Positions 15,603 through 24,306 of a DNA stretch of 64,000 nucleotides are shown piece by piece. The stretch covers positions 1 through 64,000 of the forward strand of contig JACKDM010000008.1 of NCBI GenBank assembly GCA_020633515.1, read 5' to 3'. Both the position numbers and the translations under genes were made by a program. Numbering within the stretch: position 1 is the stretch's first letter; every line of letters begins with the position of its first letter. A model generated the notes under the pieces. It was not told the origin of the DNA, searched no databases, and saw only the letters and a program-made list of their open reading frames with translations. The stretch comes from Myxococcales bacterium. Lineage in GTDB: Bacteria > Myxococcota > Bradymonadia > UBA7976 > UBA1532.

Positions 15603-17279
15603 TCAGATCTTCGCCGAGACCCGCCCGCGACCGCCGCGTCCGGCGTGCCAGGCGACCTCGATCCGGCCGTGGCCGCGGATCCACCACGTCGTGGCGGCGC
15701 GGTGACCGCGGGGGGCGAGCGCGGGGTAGATGGGGTGGCCGCCGAAGCCGCGGACCGAGCCCCAGCCGTCGAGGTGGTCGAGGACGCGGCCGGCGCCGCC
15801 GTCGGCGAGCGCGGCGTCGTCGTGGCAGGTGAGCACCGCGGAGACGGCCGGGGTGGCGACGAGCTTCTCGCCGCGGCGGAGGCCGGCGGTGGAGAGGTAG
15901 CCGACGTTTTCGAGGACGAGCGTGACGCGGGTGTGCTCGCCTTGAGGTTCGACGCGGAGCGTGGCCTCGACGCGGGGGAGCGCGCGGCGGAGCGCGTCGG
16001 CGACGCGGAAGCCGCGCTCGCACTCGGCGGGCAGGAGCGGCGGCGGGGGGTTGCGGATGGTGCGCAGGTAGTCGATGCCGCCGATCTCGACCGGGCCGAG
16101 CTGGGGGTGGGCGAAGGGTCGCCAGGGCGCGGCGGCGTCGGGGAGCGCGGCGAAGGCGGCGACGAGGCCGCGCACGACGGCGGGGTCGGGGTCGCCGAAG
16201 AACTTGGCGGGCTTCTTGTTCTCGACGCCGGCGAAGCGGAACGGGTCCCACAGCTCCAAGGTGTAGCCGGGCACGCCGAAGGTGTCGGCCATGGTGTCGG
16301 CCCAGACGCCGACGATGGGGTTCTTGTCGTCGTAGGTGAAGTCGGGGTGTACGCGGAGCGCGCGGTAGTCGGTGCCTTCGACGATCTCGCGGCCGAGGCG
16401 CTCCATGAGCTCGATGTCGTCGCCGCCGAGCGGGCTGTCGGGGCGGTAGGGCTGGGTCAACAGCGCGCCGGCGTAGGTGTGCAGCGTCAGCCCGGCGGCG
16501 ATGGCGCGGGCGGCGAAGGCGTCGACGACGGCGCGGCTCTCGGGCTCGCTGAGCGGGTAGGCGCCGCCGTCCATGCCGAACATCGAGAAGGGCGACCAGC
16601 GCACGGGGAAGTTGCGGTTGAGGTCGAGGCCGTGGGCGAGGCTCGCGCTCGACCAGCGGGCGCCGTCCCATTCGAGGAGGTGGCCTTCGTCGCAGACGAA
16701 CCACGCGTCGGCGGGGTCGTCGTCGAGGCGGCGGGGGCGCATGTACATCGGGAGCGCGGGGTCGGCGACGAAGGGGCCGGCGGGGTGGCGCCAGCGCATG
16801 AGGCGGATGGCGCCGTCGCCGTCGATGTCCTGCGGGTCGAGGCCGACGCGCACGGTGCCCTCGGGCGGCGGGCGGCGGCCGGAGCGGAGGTAGGGCTCGC
16901 CGCGGCAGACGGCGTCGAAGCCGTCGGGCGAGATGCAGGGCATGATGTGCGCGGTGTGGGCGCCGAACCACGCGCGGGTCGCCGGGTCACCCGCGGCGAG
17001 CGCGGTGATCCAGCGCGAGGCGGTGTAGAGCGCGGCCATGACGCCGGTCCACTCGCTGGCGTGGGTGCCGCCGTCGAGCCAGAAGCCGGGGCGGCGGTCA
17101 CGGTCGCCTTGCGCGCCGATCGTGAGGAGGAGGAGGGGTCGGCCCTCGCGGGAGCGGCCGGCGGTGGTGAGCGCGACCCACTCGGGGTGCGCCGCCGCCG
17201 CCGCCCGGCACCACGCCTCGACCGCGGGCCAGTCGAGGTAGCTGTCGCCCGTGTAGGGCTCGAAGTCGCCGCCGTTCAC
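15603..17279 (-). CDS. M14-family zinc carboxypeptidase
   Basis: 558 residues from GTG 17279, with GGGAGAG upstream. Catalytic signature of family M14 is intact: HxxE zinc ligands in GGTHASEW (His73, Glu76), substrate-binding NRNF (Asn221, Arg222), third zinc ligand in LTLHTYAG (His267) and the general-base Glu in GYTLELWDPF (Glu342). The unusual insertion between the first zinc motif and NRNF, rich in DGDG and WRHPAGPF, matches the subgroup that acts on murein peptides or amidated C-termini. A C-terminal ~170-residue beta-rich domain follows the catalytic part. No signal peptide is visible, so it is cytosolic or exported by another route. Confidence 0.88.
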   Translation of the reverse strand: MNGGDFEPYTGDSYLDWPAVEAWCRAAAAAHPEWVALTTAGRSREGRPLLLLTIGAQGDRDRRPGFWLDGGTHASEWTGVMAALYTASRWITALAAGDPATRAWFGAHTAHIMPCISPDGFDAVCRGEPYLRSGRRPPPEGTVRVGLDPQDIDGDGAIRLMRWRHPAGPFVADPALPMYMRPRRLDDDPADAWFVCDEGHLLEWDGARWSSASLAHGLDLNRNFPVRWSPFSMFGMDGGAYPLSEPESRAVVDAFAARAIAAGLTLHTYAGALLTQPYRPDSPLGGDDIELMERLGREIVEGTDYRALRVHPDFTYDDKNPIVGVWADTMADTFGVPGYTLELWDPFRFAGVENKKPAKFFGDPDPAVVRGLVAAFAALPDAAAPWRPFAHPQLGPVEIGGIDYLRTIRNPPPPLLPAECERGFRVADALRRALPRVEATLRVEPQGEHTRVTLVLENVGYLSTAGLRRGEKLVATPAVSAVLTCHDDAALADGGAGRVLDHLDGWGSVRGFGGHPIYPALAPRGHRAATTWWIRGHGRIEVAWHAGRGGRGRVSAKI

Positions 17280-17388
17280 CTTCGGGCTCTCCCTGGTGGT
17301 GGTCTCGGGTTGGATGCGGGACAGCCCTCATCATGTTCGATCTGGCGCCGGGAGGCAGGTTTTTTGGCGCCGTGCTCGTCGGGCCGCT

Positions 17389-18534
17389 TCAGAAGCGGCG
17401 GCCGCCGGCGACTTCGAAGACGACGCGCACGCCGCGGATCTCCTCGGCGGCGCCGGGGACCGAGGCGGCGGCGGCGTCGGCGTAGGCGGTGTCGTAGAGC
17501 AGGTAGAGGCGGCTCCGGGCGAGCCCGGGCAAGAGCGCGTCGAGGTCGGCGAAGAGGCCGCCGCCGAGGAGCCGGCGGGTGATGACCTGGCCGTCTTCGG
17601 GCTTGCGGTCGAGCTGCCAGCCGCGCACCGCGACGCCGAGCCACTCGGCGACGAGGCGGGCGTCGGCCCAGACCTCGATCGCCTCGGCCTGGTCGTCGCC
17701 GCGCCCGGCGAAGCCCTCGGCCCGGATCCACATCGCGCCGAGGCCATAGTCGGGGTGGGTGACGGTGAGCGCGCCGCCGAAGCGGTCGTTGCGCGCGGGA
17801 TCGGCGCCCGGTCCGACGCGGCCGCGGCGGTAGACGCCGTGTACGCCGACCGCGAGCGGGGCGCCGCCCATCTCGGCGACGGGCAGCTCGACGCTGAGGC
17901 GGACGGTGAGGTCCTTCTCGTCGTTGAGCTCCTCTTCGGCGCGGCCCTCGCCGTTGAGCACGCCGACGGCGAGCTCGATGCGGTCGTCCCAGAAGCGGAG
18001 CCCGACCTTGGCGCCGAGCTCGTTGGCGTCGAAGACCCCGGCGCTCTCGGCGAGGAGCGGGCCGGTCGCGCGCAGGTGGAAGCGGGGCAGGAGCGCGGCG
18101 AGCCAGGGGTCGGTGACGAGGCCGAGCTCGACGTCGAGGCCGACGTCGCCGATCTCGCCGGTGTAGAAGCCGCGGGCGCGGCGGACGCGCATGACGAGGG
18201 AGTTGCCGACGACGCCGGTGTAGCTGCCGGGCTCGGCGGTGCGGACGGCTTCGAGGCGCAGCTCGGCGCCGAGGCCGCTTTGGGCGAGGTAGCCGGCGCC
18301 GAGCTCGGCGCGGTCGACGAAGAAGGCGTCGAGGCGCTCGGAGTCGTCGCCGACGGTGCGCTCGGTGTTGGCGTAGCCGAGGAACATCTCGGCGTCGACG
18401 GCGAGGGTCGATCGGTCGTCGGCGGTGCCGGGGAGCGGGTCGCCGGGGAACGGCTGGGGGCGGCGCTCGGGGCCGGTGCAGGCGGCGAGCGCGAGCGCGA
18501 TCAGCGCAAGGCAGAGGGGCGGTATCCGAGCCAC
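17389..18534 (-). CDS. lipoprotein with predicted outer-membrane beta-barrel
   Basis: 381 residues: signal peptide with lipobox LAAC (Cys19), then a long run of alternating hydrophobic/polar strands (for example ELRLEAVRTAEPGSYTGVVG, VGLDVELGLVTD, VRLSVELPVAEMGG) ending in VRVVFEVAGGRRF, an aromatic C-terminus typical of outer-membrane barrels. No Pfam-like signature is recognised; porin- or OprO-like function is a structural guess. The start codon lies inside the end of the DUF2252 lipoprotein gene (34-base overlap), so translation of the two is probably coupled. Confidence 0.62.
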   Translation of the reverse strand: MARIPPLCLALIALALAACTGPERRPQPFPGDPLPGTADDRSTLAVDAEMFLGYANTERTVGDDSERLDAFFVDRAELGAGYLAQSGLGAELRLEAVRTAEPGSYTGVVGNSLVMRVRRARGFYTGEIGDVGLDVELGLVTDPWLAALLPRFHLRATGPLLAESAGVFDANELGAKVGLRFWDDRIELAVGVLNGEGRAEEELNDEKDLTVRLSVELPVAEMGGAPLAVGVHGVYRRGRVGPGADPARNDRFGGALTVTHPDYGLGAMWIRAEGFAGRGDDQAEAIEVWADARLVAEWLGVAVRGWQLDRKPEDGQVITRRLLGGGLFADLDALLPGLARSRLYLLYDTAYADAAAASVPGAAEEIRGVRVVFEVAGGRRF

Positions 18535-19940
18535 GGGCCTTCCTCTTCGACGAGGGCGCAGAAGACGTCGAAGTCGGCTTCGACCTGCGGATGATAGCCC
18601 ATCACGAAGTCGACGGTCTCGGTGACGAAGCCGGCGCGGTCGCGGTCGATGACGGCCGCGATCGGGCCGAGGCCGGGGTGGCCGTCGAGGGTGGGCGCGA
18701 GCGCGTGGCCGCGGGCGAGGAGGCGGCCGGCGAGGCGGGCGAAGTCTTCGACGTCGGCGAGGTCCCAGTCGCCGTCGGCGAGCTTCTCGGCGATGCGGTC
18801 GACCTCGATGCCCTTCTGGTACTTGGTGCGCTCGCGCACGCGGGCGTGGAACGCGCCGCGGGCGGCCCAGCCGAGGAGCGGGTCGCGGTCGGGGGTGAGG
18901 TGCAGCGCGCGCTGCGCGAGGGTGACGCGGGCGCCGTTGCCGGTGAAGCCGCGGGGCGCGAGGTGCGGGCGGCGGTCGGGGCGGGGCGGGTCGGGCAGCT
19001 CCTTGAGCTCGAGGATGCGGTCGTCTTCGAGCGCGGCGGTGTCGCCTTCGACGAGCACGTACCAGCGGCGCAGCGGGTAGCTCGAGACGCCGGCGCCGAG
19101 GCGGCGGGTGATGCCCTTGATCGCGAAGAACGCGGCGGGGCGCGGCGCGGCGAGGGTGGCGGGGTAGTCGGCCATGAGCCGCTCGACGAGCTCGACCTCG
19201 GTGGGCGTGGGCAGCACGACGCGGTCGGTGATCAGGCCGGCGAGCGGGGCCTCGACGTCGCCTTCGAACATGATCCGGCGGCCGTCGACGACGCGGGTGT
19301 ACTCGGCGAGCGCCTCGCCGGCGTCGCCGTCGCGCTGGCCGCGGCGGAGCAGGTCTTCGGCGATCTTGCCGAGGTCGTCGCCGCGGCGGGCGTCGAGGGG
19401 CGCCTCGCCGGCGGCGAGGGCTTCGATCTCGGCGCGGTAGCCGCGCACGGCGGCGGCGGCGACCGCTTCGACGGCGGCGGCGTCACCGCCGCTCTCGGCC
19501 ATGGCGACCGCGAAGCCGAGCGCGAGGCGGCGCACGTCGGAGACGAAGGGGCCGTGCTCGGCGGCGTCGAAGTCGTTGTATTCGAGGACCATCACGCCGT
19601 CGGCGAGGCGGAAGCTGCCGAGGTTCTCGGGGTGGGGGTCGCCGACGAGCAGCACCCGCGAGCTCTCGGCGGAGGTGAAGCGGCTCGGCGCGAAGCCGGG
19701 GCCGGGGCGGCCGGCGTCGCCGAGGAAGACGGCCATGTTGCCGCGGAACCAGTAGTAGGGCCGCGAGGCCATCTTGCGGAACTTGTCGGCGGTGAGCTCG
19801 GGGGCGCGTTCGAGGAGCGCGCGGTTGTCTTCGACGAGCGTCGATTGCAGCCAGGCGCGGCGGCCGGGGTCTTCGGTCTGGCAGGCGGCGAGGGTGGTGA
19901 GGAGCGAGAGGAGGGCGAGGGCGAAGAGGCGTGTCTTCAT
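18501..19940 (-). CDS. DUF2252 family lipoprotein
   Basis: 479 residues. DUF2252 proteins have a protein-kinase/aminoglycoside-phosphotransferase-like fold of unknown reaction. Family landmarks are present: RGNMAVFLGD near residue 67, LLVGDPHPENLGSF (97-110), YNDFDAAEHGPFVSDVRRLA (121-140), and EKLADGDWDLADVEDFARL near the end. The protein starts with a signal peptide and lipobox (LAAC, Cys20), so it is predicted to be exported and lipid-anchored, which is odd for an ATP-dependent fold. Its 3' end overlaps the following beta-barrel lipoprotein gene by 34 bases. Two lipoproteins in one overlapping unit suggest a shared envelope function (inference). Confidence 0.85.
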   Translation of the reverse strand: MKTRLFALALLSLLTTLAACQTEDPGRRAWLQSTLVEDNRALLERAPELTADKFRKMASRPYYWFRGNMAVFLGDAGRPGPGFAPSRFTSAESSRVLLVGDPHPENLGSFRLADGVMVLEYNDFDAAEHGPFVSDVRRLALGFAVAMAESGGDAAAVEAVAAAAVRGYRAEIEALAAGEAPLDARRGDDLGKIAEDLLRRGQRDGDAGEALAEYTRVVDGRRIMFEGDVEAPLAGLITDRVVLPTPTEVELVERLMADYPATLAAPRPAAFFAIKGITRRLGAGVSSYPLRRWYVLVEGDTAALEDDRILELKELPDPPRPDRRPHLAPRGFTGNGARVTLAQRALHLTPDRDPLLGWAARGAFHARVRERTKYQKGIEVDRIAEKLADGDWDLADVEDFARLAGRLLARGHALAPTLDGHPGLGPIAAVIDRDRAGFVTETVDFVMGYHPQVEADFDVFCALVEEEGPWLGYRPSALR

Positions 19941-20025
19941 GCCGCCCCGTCTACCGCGGCTCGGTGACGGGATGGCGACAGCAGCGGAGCGAGATCGGAG
20001 CAGCTTCGCGAGCCCGACGCGCGCG

Positions 20026-21240
20026 TCAGGGGTCGAGGCGGTAGTACCAGCCGAAGTTGATCGTGTCGAGCTGCGGCTGGCCGTTGAAGCTGCGCAGCGG
20101 GCCGGTGTAGGTGACGCAGTCGCCGGGCTCGACGAACATGCTCGCGGTGCGGAAGGTCACCGTCCAGCCGCCGTCGACGCTCTGGAGCGGGAAGCAGCGG
20201 CTCGTGCCGCCGCAGGCGACGGGGGCGCCGGCGAGGGTGCCGGCGACGCGCACGATGCGGTTGACGTCGGCGACGGCGGGCGGGGCCTGCGGTTCGAGGA
20301 TCGAGACCTGCGCGCCCTCGCTCTCGAGGATCCAGTCGGTGGCGGCCTGGATCTGGGCGAACTCGCCGAAGCGGCCCATGCGGGTGACGGTGAACGAGAT
20401 GCGCTGGCCGACGCGCACGTCGAACGGGGGCAGGCCGGCGACGTCGTTGAAGTCGAGGTAGGTCTCGCTGGCCGCGACGCCGTCGCCGAGCCAGAAGCGG
20501 CTCTGGCTGCGCGGGATCGCGACGCCCTCGCCGCGGAAGTCGGTGGCGGTGACGGTGGCGCCGGTGACGCGGACGAGGGTGTCGACGACCTCGCCGTCGG
20601 TGGCGGGCGCGGCGGCGATGGCCTGGTCGAGGTTGCTGTCGTAGTTCGCCGGCCAGCGGCCGAAGAGGGGCACGCCGCCGTCGGGGAGCATGCCGGCGGG
20701 GTCGACCTGACCATGGAAGCCGTCGATCGCCATGCATTCGAAGGGGGGCGCGCCGCCTTCGCCGCCGATGCCGCCGATGCCGCCTTGGCCGCCGGCGCCG
20801 CCCTGACCGCCCATGCCACCCTGTCCGCCGGCGCCGCCCTGACCGCCCATGCCGCCTTGGCCGCCCATGCCGCCCTGACCGCCCATGCCGCCCTGGCCGC
20901 CCATGCCGCCCTGGCCGCCCATGCCGCCCTGGCCGCCCATGCCGCCCTGGCCGCCGACGCCGCCCTGACCGCCCATGCCGCCGGCGCCGCCCTGACCGCC
21001 CATCCCGCCCATGCCGCCGTCCTCGCCCATGCCGCCCGCGTCCTCCTCGGGCGCGCACTGGCACGGCTCGAAGCGCCCGTCGACGCACTCGCGCTGGCTC
21101 CGGGTCCCGTCGGCGCAGGTGCAGCTCGCGACGTCGCCCTCCTCGCAGTCGCTGCCCCCGCCGCCCCCGCCGCCCGCGGGCGCGCAGCCGAGGACGAAGC
21201 CGAAGAGACCGGAGACGAAGAGCGGGGCGCGGGTGATCAT
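20026..21240 (-). CDS. lipoprotein with Gly-Met-Gln repeat linker
   Basis: 404 residues from ATG 21240, with GGAGG six bases upstream. Signal peptide and lipobox LGC (Cys19), then a cysteine cluster (CEEGDVASCTCADGTRSQ), then a ~85-residue linker of MGGQGG-type hexapeptides, then a ~240-residue beta-rich C-terminal region (for example RISFTVTRMGRFGEFAQIQA and CVTYTGPLRSFNGQPQLD). The C-terminal half resembles nucleic-acid-binding-type (OB-like) beta domains found in surface lipoproteins, but I do not recognise a family. Predicted on the outer surface. Monocistronic as far as spacing shows. Confidence 0.75.
   Translation of the reverse strand: MITRAPLFVSGLFGFVLGCAPAGGGGGGGSDCEEGDVASCTCADGTRSQRECVDGRFEPCQCAPEEDAGGMGEDGGMGGMGGQGGAGGMGGQGGVGGQGGMGGQGGMGGQGGMGGQGGMGGQGGMGGQGGMGGQGGAGGQGGMGGQGGAGGQGGIGGIGGEGGAPPFECMAIDGFHGQVDPAGMLPDGGVPLFGRWPANYDSNLDQAIAAAPATDGEVVDTLVRVTGATVTATDFRGEGVAIPRSQSRFWLGDGVAASETYLDFNDVAGLPPFDVRVGQRISFTVTRMGRFGEFAQIQAATDWILESEGAQVSILEPQAPPAVADVNRIVRVAGTLAGAPVACGGTSRCFPLQSVDGGWTVTFRTASMFVEPGDCVTYTGPLRSFNGQPQLDTINFGWYYRLDP
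20773..21020 (-). repeat. tandem 18-base repeat encoding Met-Gly-Gly-Gln-Gly-Gly units
   Basis: About 13-14 near-perfect copies of CCGCCCATGCCGCCCTGG (plus strand) inside the lipoprotein gene, encoding the hexapeptide MGGQGG with some units changed to AGG, VGG or IGG. The central units are identical at the DNA level, so recent slippage or recombination is likely. Length changes by whole units keep the frame. Confidence 0.9.
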
Positions 21241-21325
21241 GACATCCTCCACGGGTGGTCGAGCGCGGCGCATCCTACTCGCACGGGTGGCGTCGGCGCG
21301 ACCCCTGACGCGCGGGCCGGCGGGA

Positions 21326-21760
21326 TCAGACGCTGGCGGTGATGATGCGCTTCTGCGCGGCGAACGGGTCGTCGGCGCGGGGGGTGGCGGCGAAGTCGCG
21401 GGCGAGCACGAGGCAGCGGTGGGCCTCGTCGCTCGGGTAGGGCTGCACGACCGCGGTGAGCGCCGCGCAGCGGGGCTGGCCGCCGCGGGGGTCGATGAAG
21501 AGGTTGCCCCGGCTCCGCATGAGCCCGTCGATCCGCGAGCGGCTCTTGGGGTGCAGCCCGAGCTGGTCGACGTCGTGGAAGAAGGTGCGATAGACGAGCC
21601 GCCGCCCGCCGACCTGCTTGACGAGCTCGGCGTAGTAGGGCGCCGGCGCGTCGCTCTGCGCCCCGGCCACGAACTCCAGCTCTGCCTCGTCGAGCGCGAA
21701 CTGCCCATCGGCGGGCAACGCGTCGGCTGCCCAGTCATCGAAGGAGGGACGCCCCGCCAT
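21326..21760 (-). CDS. hypothetical protein
   Basis: 144 residues from ATG 21760. This start is preferred to the in-frame GTG at 21790 because AGGAGA lies five bases before it. Single globular-looking domain without signal peptide or membrane segment. Notable parts are VYRTFFHDVDQLGLHPKSRS and LFIDPRGGQPRCAALTAVVQ near the middle. I recognise no family. Separated by 85 bases from the start of the downstream Gly-rich lipoprotein gene, and divergent from the membrane protein at 21966. Confidence 0.6.
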   Translation of the reverse strand: MAGRPSFDDWAADALPADGQFALDEAELEFVAGAQSDAPAPYYAELVKQVGGRRLVYRTFFHDVDQLGLHPKSRSRIDGLMRSRGNLFIDPRGGQPRCAALTAVVQPYPSDEAHRCLVLARDFAATPRADDPFAAQKRIITASV

Positions 21761-21965
21761 CGGGTCTCCTGTCTCTCGGTCGTCGTCCACGCCGACCGCT
21801 TTGCCATTCTTCGGGGACCCGGTCCCACCGGGCCGGATCGGCGCCGCTTATAGGGGCAAGGTGCGGTCGGGGTAAAGCCAAATCGGCGTGACCATGGCCG
21901 CGTCGGTGATATCTTTCGCGTCGCCGAGTAATGGTTTTGCGACCGGCTGGTCGCGGTGAGGGACG
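21761..21965. promoter_or_regulatory. divergent control region with two perfect hairpins
   Basis: About 200 bases between divergent genes, with AT-richer islands (GCTTATAGG near 21845, GTAAAGCCAAATCGG near 21876, GATATCTTTCG near 21908) unlike the flanking coding DNA. CCCGGTCCCACCGGG (21818-21832) is a perfect six-base stem in the minus-strand leader. GCGACCGGCTGGTCGC (21939-21954) is another six-base stem placed just before the ribosome site of the plus-strand gene. They could be operators or leader hairpins; no sigma-70 pair can be assigned with confidence. Confidence 0.4.
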
Positions 21966-23618
21966 ATGCACGAGAGCCCGCCTCGGGCCTCCGGTCGGCG
22001 GTGGCGTGTGTGGGTCGAGGCGGCGGCGGCGCTGGGCGTCGCGGTGACGCTCGACGTGCTGCTCGGGCGGCTGGGCGCGCCGGCCGAGGTGGGGCTGCCG
22101 CTGTATCTGGCCGCGGCGGTGATCGCGGGGCTGCGGGGCGGCTTCGGGCCGGGGCTGTTGACGGCGCTGCTCGGGCTCGCGGCCGATCTGGCGCGGCTCC
22201 CCGACGGGCGGAGCGCGGCGCAGGTGCTCGCGGGGGCGGCGTGCTTGATCGGGGCGAGCCTGATCGGGCTGGCGGTCGAGCGGCTGGTGGGGCGGGTCGG
22301 GCACCTGGAGCACGTCGTCGCGGCGCTGCGCGCGGCGCCGGAGCCGGCGGCGAGCGCACCGGCGCGCGGCCGCACCGACGGGCTGCCGCGGCTGCTCTAC
22401 CGCTACGCGCGGCTGCTCAACGTCACCGACGAGGGCGCGCTGTACGCCGGGCTCGCGCTGACGCTGCCCGAGGCGCTGCCGGCCGAGGCGGTCGCGGTCT
22501 TCCGGCTGACCCCGGCGGGGCCGGTGCACGCGGCGGGCGACGCGCTGCGGCCGCCCGATCCGGCGGCGCTCGACTTCGGCGGGGGACGGGTGGTCGAGGT
22601 CGAGGGGCTGGCGGTCGCGCAGATGGGCGAGGCCGGCGGGCCGCCGGCGGCGCTGGTGGTGGCGCTCGGCGTGGGCGCGCCGGGGCGGCAGGCGTCGGCG
22701 CTGCGGCTGCTGGCGGTCTTCGCCGAGTGGGGTTCGACGGTGCTGGCGCACGCCCGCGCGCAGGCGGCGCTGCCGGCGGCGAGCCGGGTCGAGTCGGCCG
22801 AGCGCGCCGAGGCGCGGGGCCGGGCGGCGGCGCGGACGTTCGTGCGCACCGGGCGGCTGCCGCTCGTGCCGGCCGCGAGCGGGGCTCCCGGGCGCGACAC
22901 GCTGCGGGAGCGGGCGGCGGTGCCGTTCGGCTTCGACGAGGGCGACACCCCGATCGGGCCGCCACCGACCGGCGCCGAAGACACCGAGAGGGTCGACGCG
23001 CCCTTCGTCGACGAGCTCCTCGACTCGGGGCTGCTCGAAGAGGCGAGCGGCGACGAGCGGGTCACGGCCGACGACGCGGTCGATCCGCCGTCGCTGATCG
23101 TCGGCGCGGCGCGGGCTTCGATGCGGCTCGAGGCGATCGGCGAGGCGCGCGACCGGCGGCGGCGCTCGGGGCGGCTGCCGGCGCTCGACGGCAAGACGGT
23201 GATCGATCCGGCGACGCCGCCCATCGACGACGCCGAGCCCGCGCCCCGCCCGGCGCCGACGCCGCGGGCGAATGGCGCGGCACCGCCGGTGCGGGAGGCC
23301 GACGCGATCGCGCCCGAGGTGCGGCGCGCGATCGAGCGCATGGCCCGCCGCCTCGCCGCGCCGCCGCTGCCGCGCCCGGTGGTCGAGGGCGAGGAGGCGC
23401 TCGGGCGCGAGGTCGCGGTCGCGATGGAGCACTACGCGATGCCGGGCTTCGAGGGGGAGACGGTCGCGGCGCACGAGCTGCCGCTGATCGGGGGCGCGGC
23501 GTTCGGGGCGGGGGTGGCGCAGGAGCTCGGGCGCAGCGTCTCGGGGCGGCGCTTCGCGACGCTGCTCGCCCACCTCGGCGACCACCTCGACGACGAGCCG
23601 GGGCCTACTCGCGGTTGA
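21966..23618 (+). CDS. membrane protein with DUF4118-like N-terminus and GAF-like domain
   Basis: 550 residues. The first ~110 contain up to four transmembrane helices, and LPLYLAAAVIAGLRGGFGPG is the characteristic loop of the DUF4118 membrane domain that starts KdpD-type sensors. Residues ~135-265 have a GAF-like pattern (YRYARLLNVTDEGALYAGLA through TVLAHARAQAAL). The rest is low-complexity, charged and Pro/Ala-rich with a short conserved-looking C-terminal helix pair. There is no histidine-kinase, cyclase or HTH domain, so it is a sensor without a visible output, perhaps acting through a partner. It converges on, and overlaps by 14 bases with, the DUF2461 gene. Confidence 0.65.
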   Translation: MHESPPRASGRRWRVWVEAAAALGVAVTLDVLLGRLGAPAEVGLPLYLAAAVIAGLRGGFGPGLLTALLGLAADLARLPDGRSAAQVLAGAACLIGASLIGLAVERLVGRVGHLEHVVAALRAAPEPAASAPARGRTDGLPRLLYRYARLLNVTDEGALYAGLALTLPEALPAEAVAVFRLTPAGPVHAAGDALRPPDPAALDFGGGRVVEVEGLAVAQMGEAGGPPAALVVALGVGAPGRQASALRLLAVFAEWGSTVLAHARAQAALPAASRVESAERAEARGRAAARTFVRTGRLPLVPAASGAPGRDTLRERAAVPFGFDEGDTPIGPPPTGAEDTERVDAPFVDELLDSGLLEEASGDERVTADDAVDPPSLIVGAARASMRLEAIGEARDRRRRSGRLPALDGKTVIDPATPPIDDAEPAPRPAPTPRANGAAPPVREADAIAPEVRRAIERMARRLAAPPLPRPVVEGEEALGREVAVAMEHYAMPGFEGETVAAHELPLIGGAAFGAGVAQELGRSVSGRRFATLLAHLGDHLDDEPGPTRG

Positions 23619-24306
23619 GCAGGTCGACGCACCAGGCGTGCAGCGGGCGCACGGCTTCGAAGCGGGCGAGGCACCAGTCGACGAACGCGGCGTCGCCGAA
23701 CTCGGGCGGGAGGGGGCCATCCATCGTGGCGTGGATCGCGTTGAACTTGAGCAGCTCGGCGCGCGGGTGCTCGGCGGGGTAGCCGCGCGGCACCGTCTTG
23801 TAGTGGCGGCCCTCGACGACATAGCCGGCCTTCTCGGCGGTGGTGACGGCGTCGGCGAGGCGCAGCCCGGTGACCTCGTGGGCGACCGCCTCGCGATACG
23901 CCCGGAGCTGCGGCGGCTCGAGGTACATCAGCCCGGCGCCGAGCGCGACGCGGCCCGGCGCGAAGGTCACCATGAACGCGCTGTTGGCCTTGCGCACCGG
24001 GAGCGGGCCCTCCCAGAAGATGATCTGGGCGTAGGTCTTGAGCGGCGGGCGGTCGCGGAAGCGCTGGTCGGTGTGGAGCTTCTTGAAGCTGCCCTTGCCA
24101 TTCGGATCGACGTCGTAGCCGAGCTCGGGCCGCCACGCGCGGAGCCGCTCGCCGAGCGCCTCGATGAACGCCTGCGCCGGCGTGAGCACGTCGCGCACGA
24201 AGCGCTCGCGGTTGTCGGCGTACCACTCGCGGCTGTTGTTTCGCGCGACGTCGGCGTAGAACGCCAGCGTCGCGTCGGGGAAACCGGTGAAACCGTGCTC
24301 GGCCAT
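23605..24306 (-). CDS. DUF2461 (TIGR02453) family protein
   Basis: 233 residues, the usual family length. Landmarks: N-terminal HGFTGFPDATLAFYADVARN, NNSREWYADNRERFVRDVL, FRDRPPLKTYAQIIFWEG, and a C-terminal YKTVPRGYPAEHPRAELLKF. DUF2461 is a widespread conserved cytosolic family of unknown function. The ATG at 24306 is the first in frame and matches the family start. Its stop lies inside the end of the convergent membrane-protein gene (14-base overlap). Divergent from pgsB. Confidence 0.9.
   Translation of the reverse strand: MAEHGFTGFPDATLAFYADVARNNSREWYADNRERFVRDVLTPAQAFIEALGERLRAWRPELGYDVDPNGKGSFKKLHTDQRFRDRPPLKTYAQIIFWEGPLPVRKANSAFMVTFAPGRVALGAGLMYLEPPQLRAYREAVAHEVTGLRLADAVTTAEKAGYVVEGRHYKTVPRGYPAEHPRAELLKFNAIHATMDGPLPPEFGDAAFVDWCLARFEAVRPLHAWCVDLLNRE

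Noticed and set aside
12058..15705. Very long open frame on the plus strand (over 1,200 codons)
   Set aside because: It runs antisense to the glycosidase-like and TPR genes. Stop codons are rare in this GC-rich DNA, and its translation is low-complexity Arg/Glu/Val/Gly with no domain, signal peptide or ribosome site.
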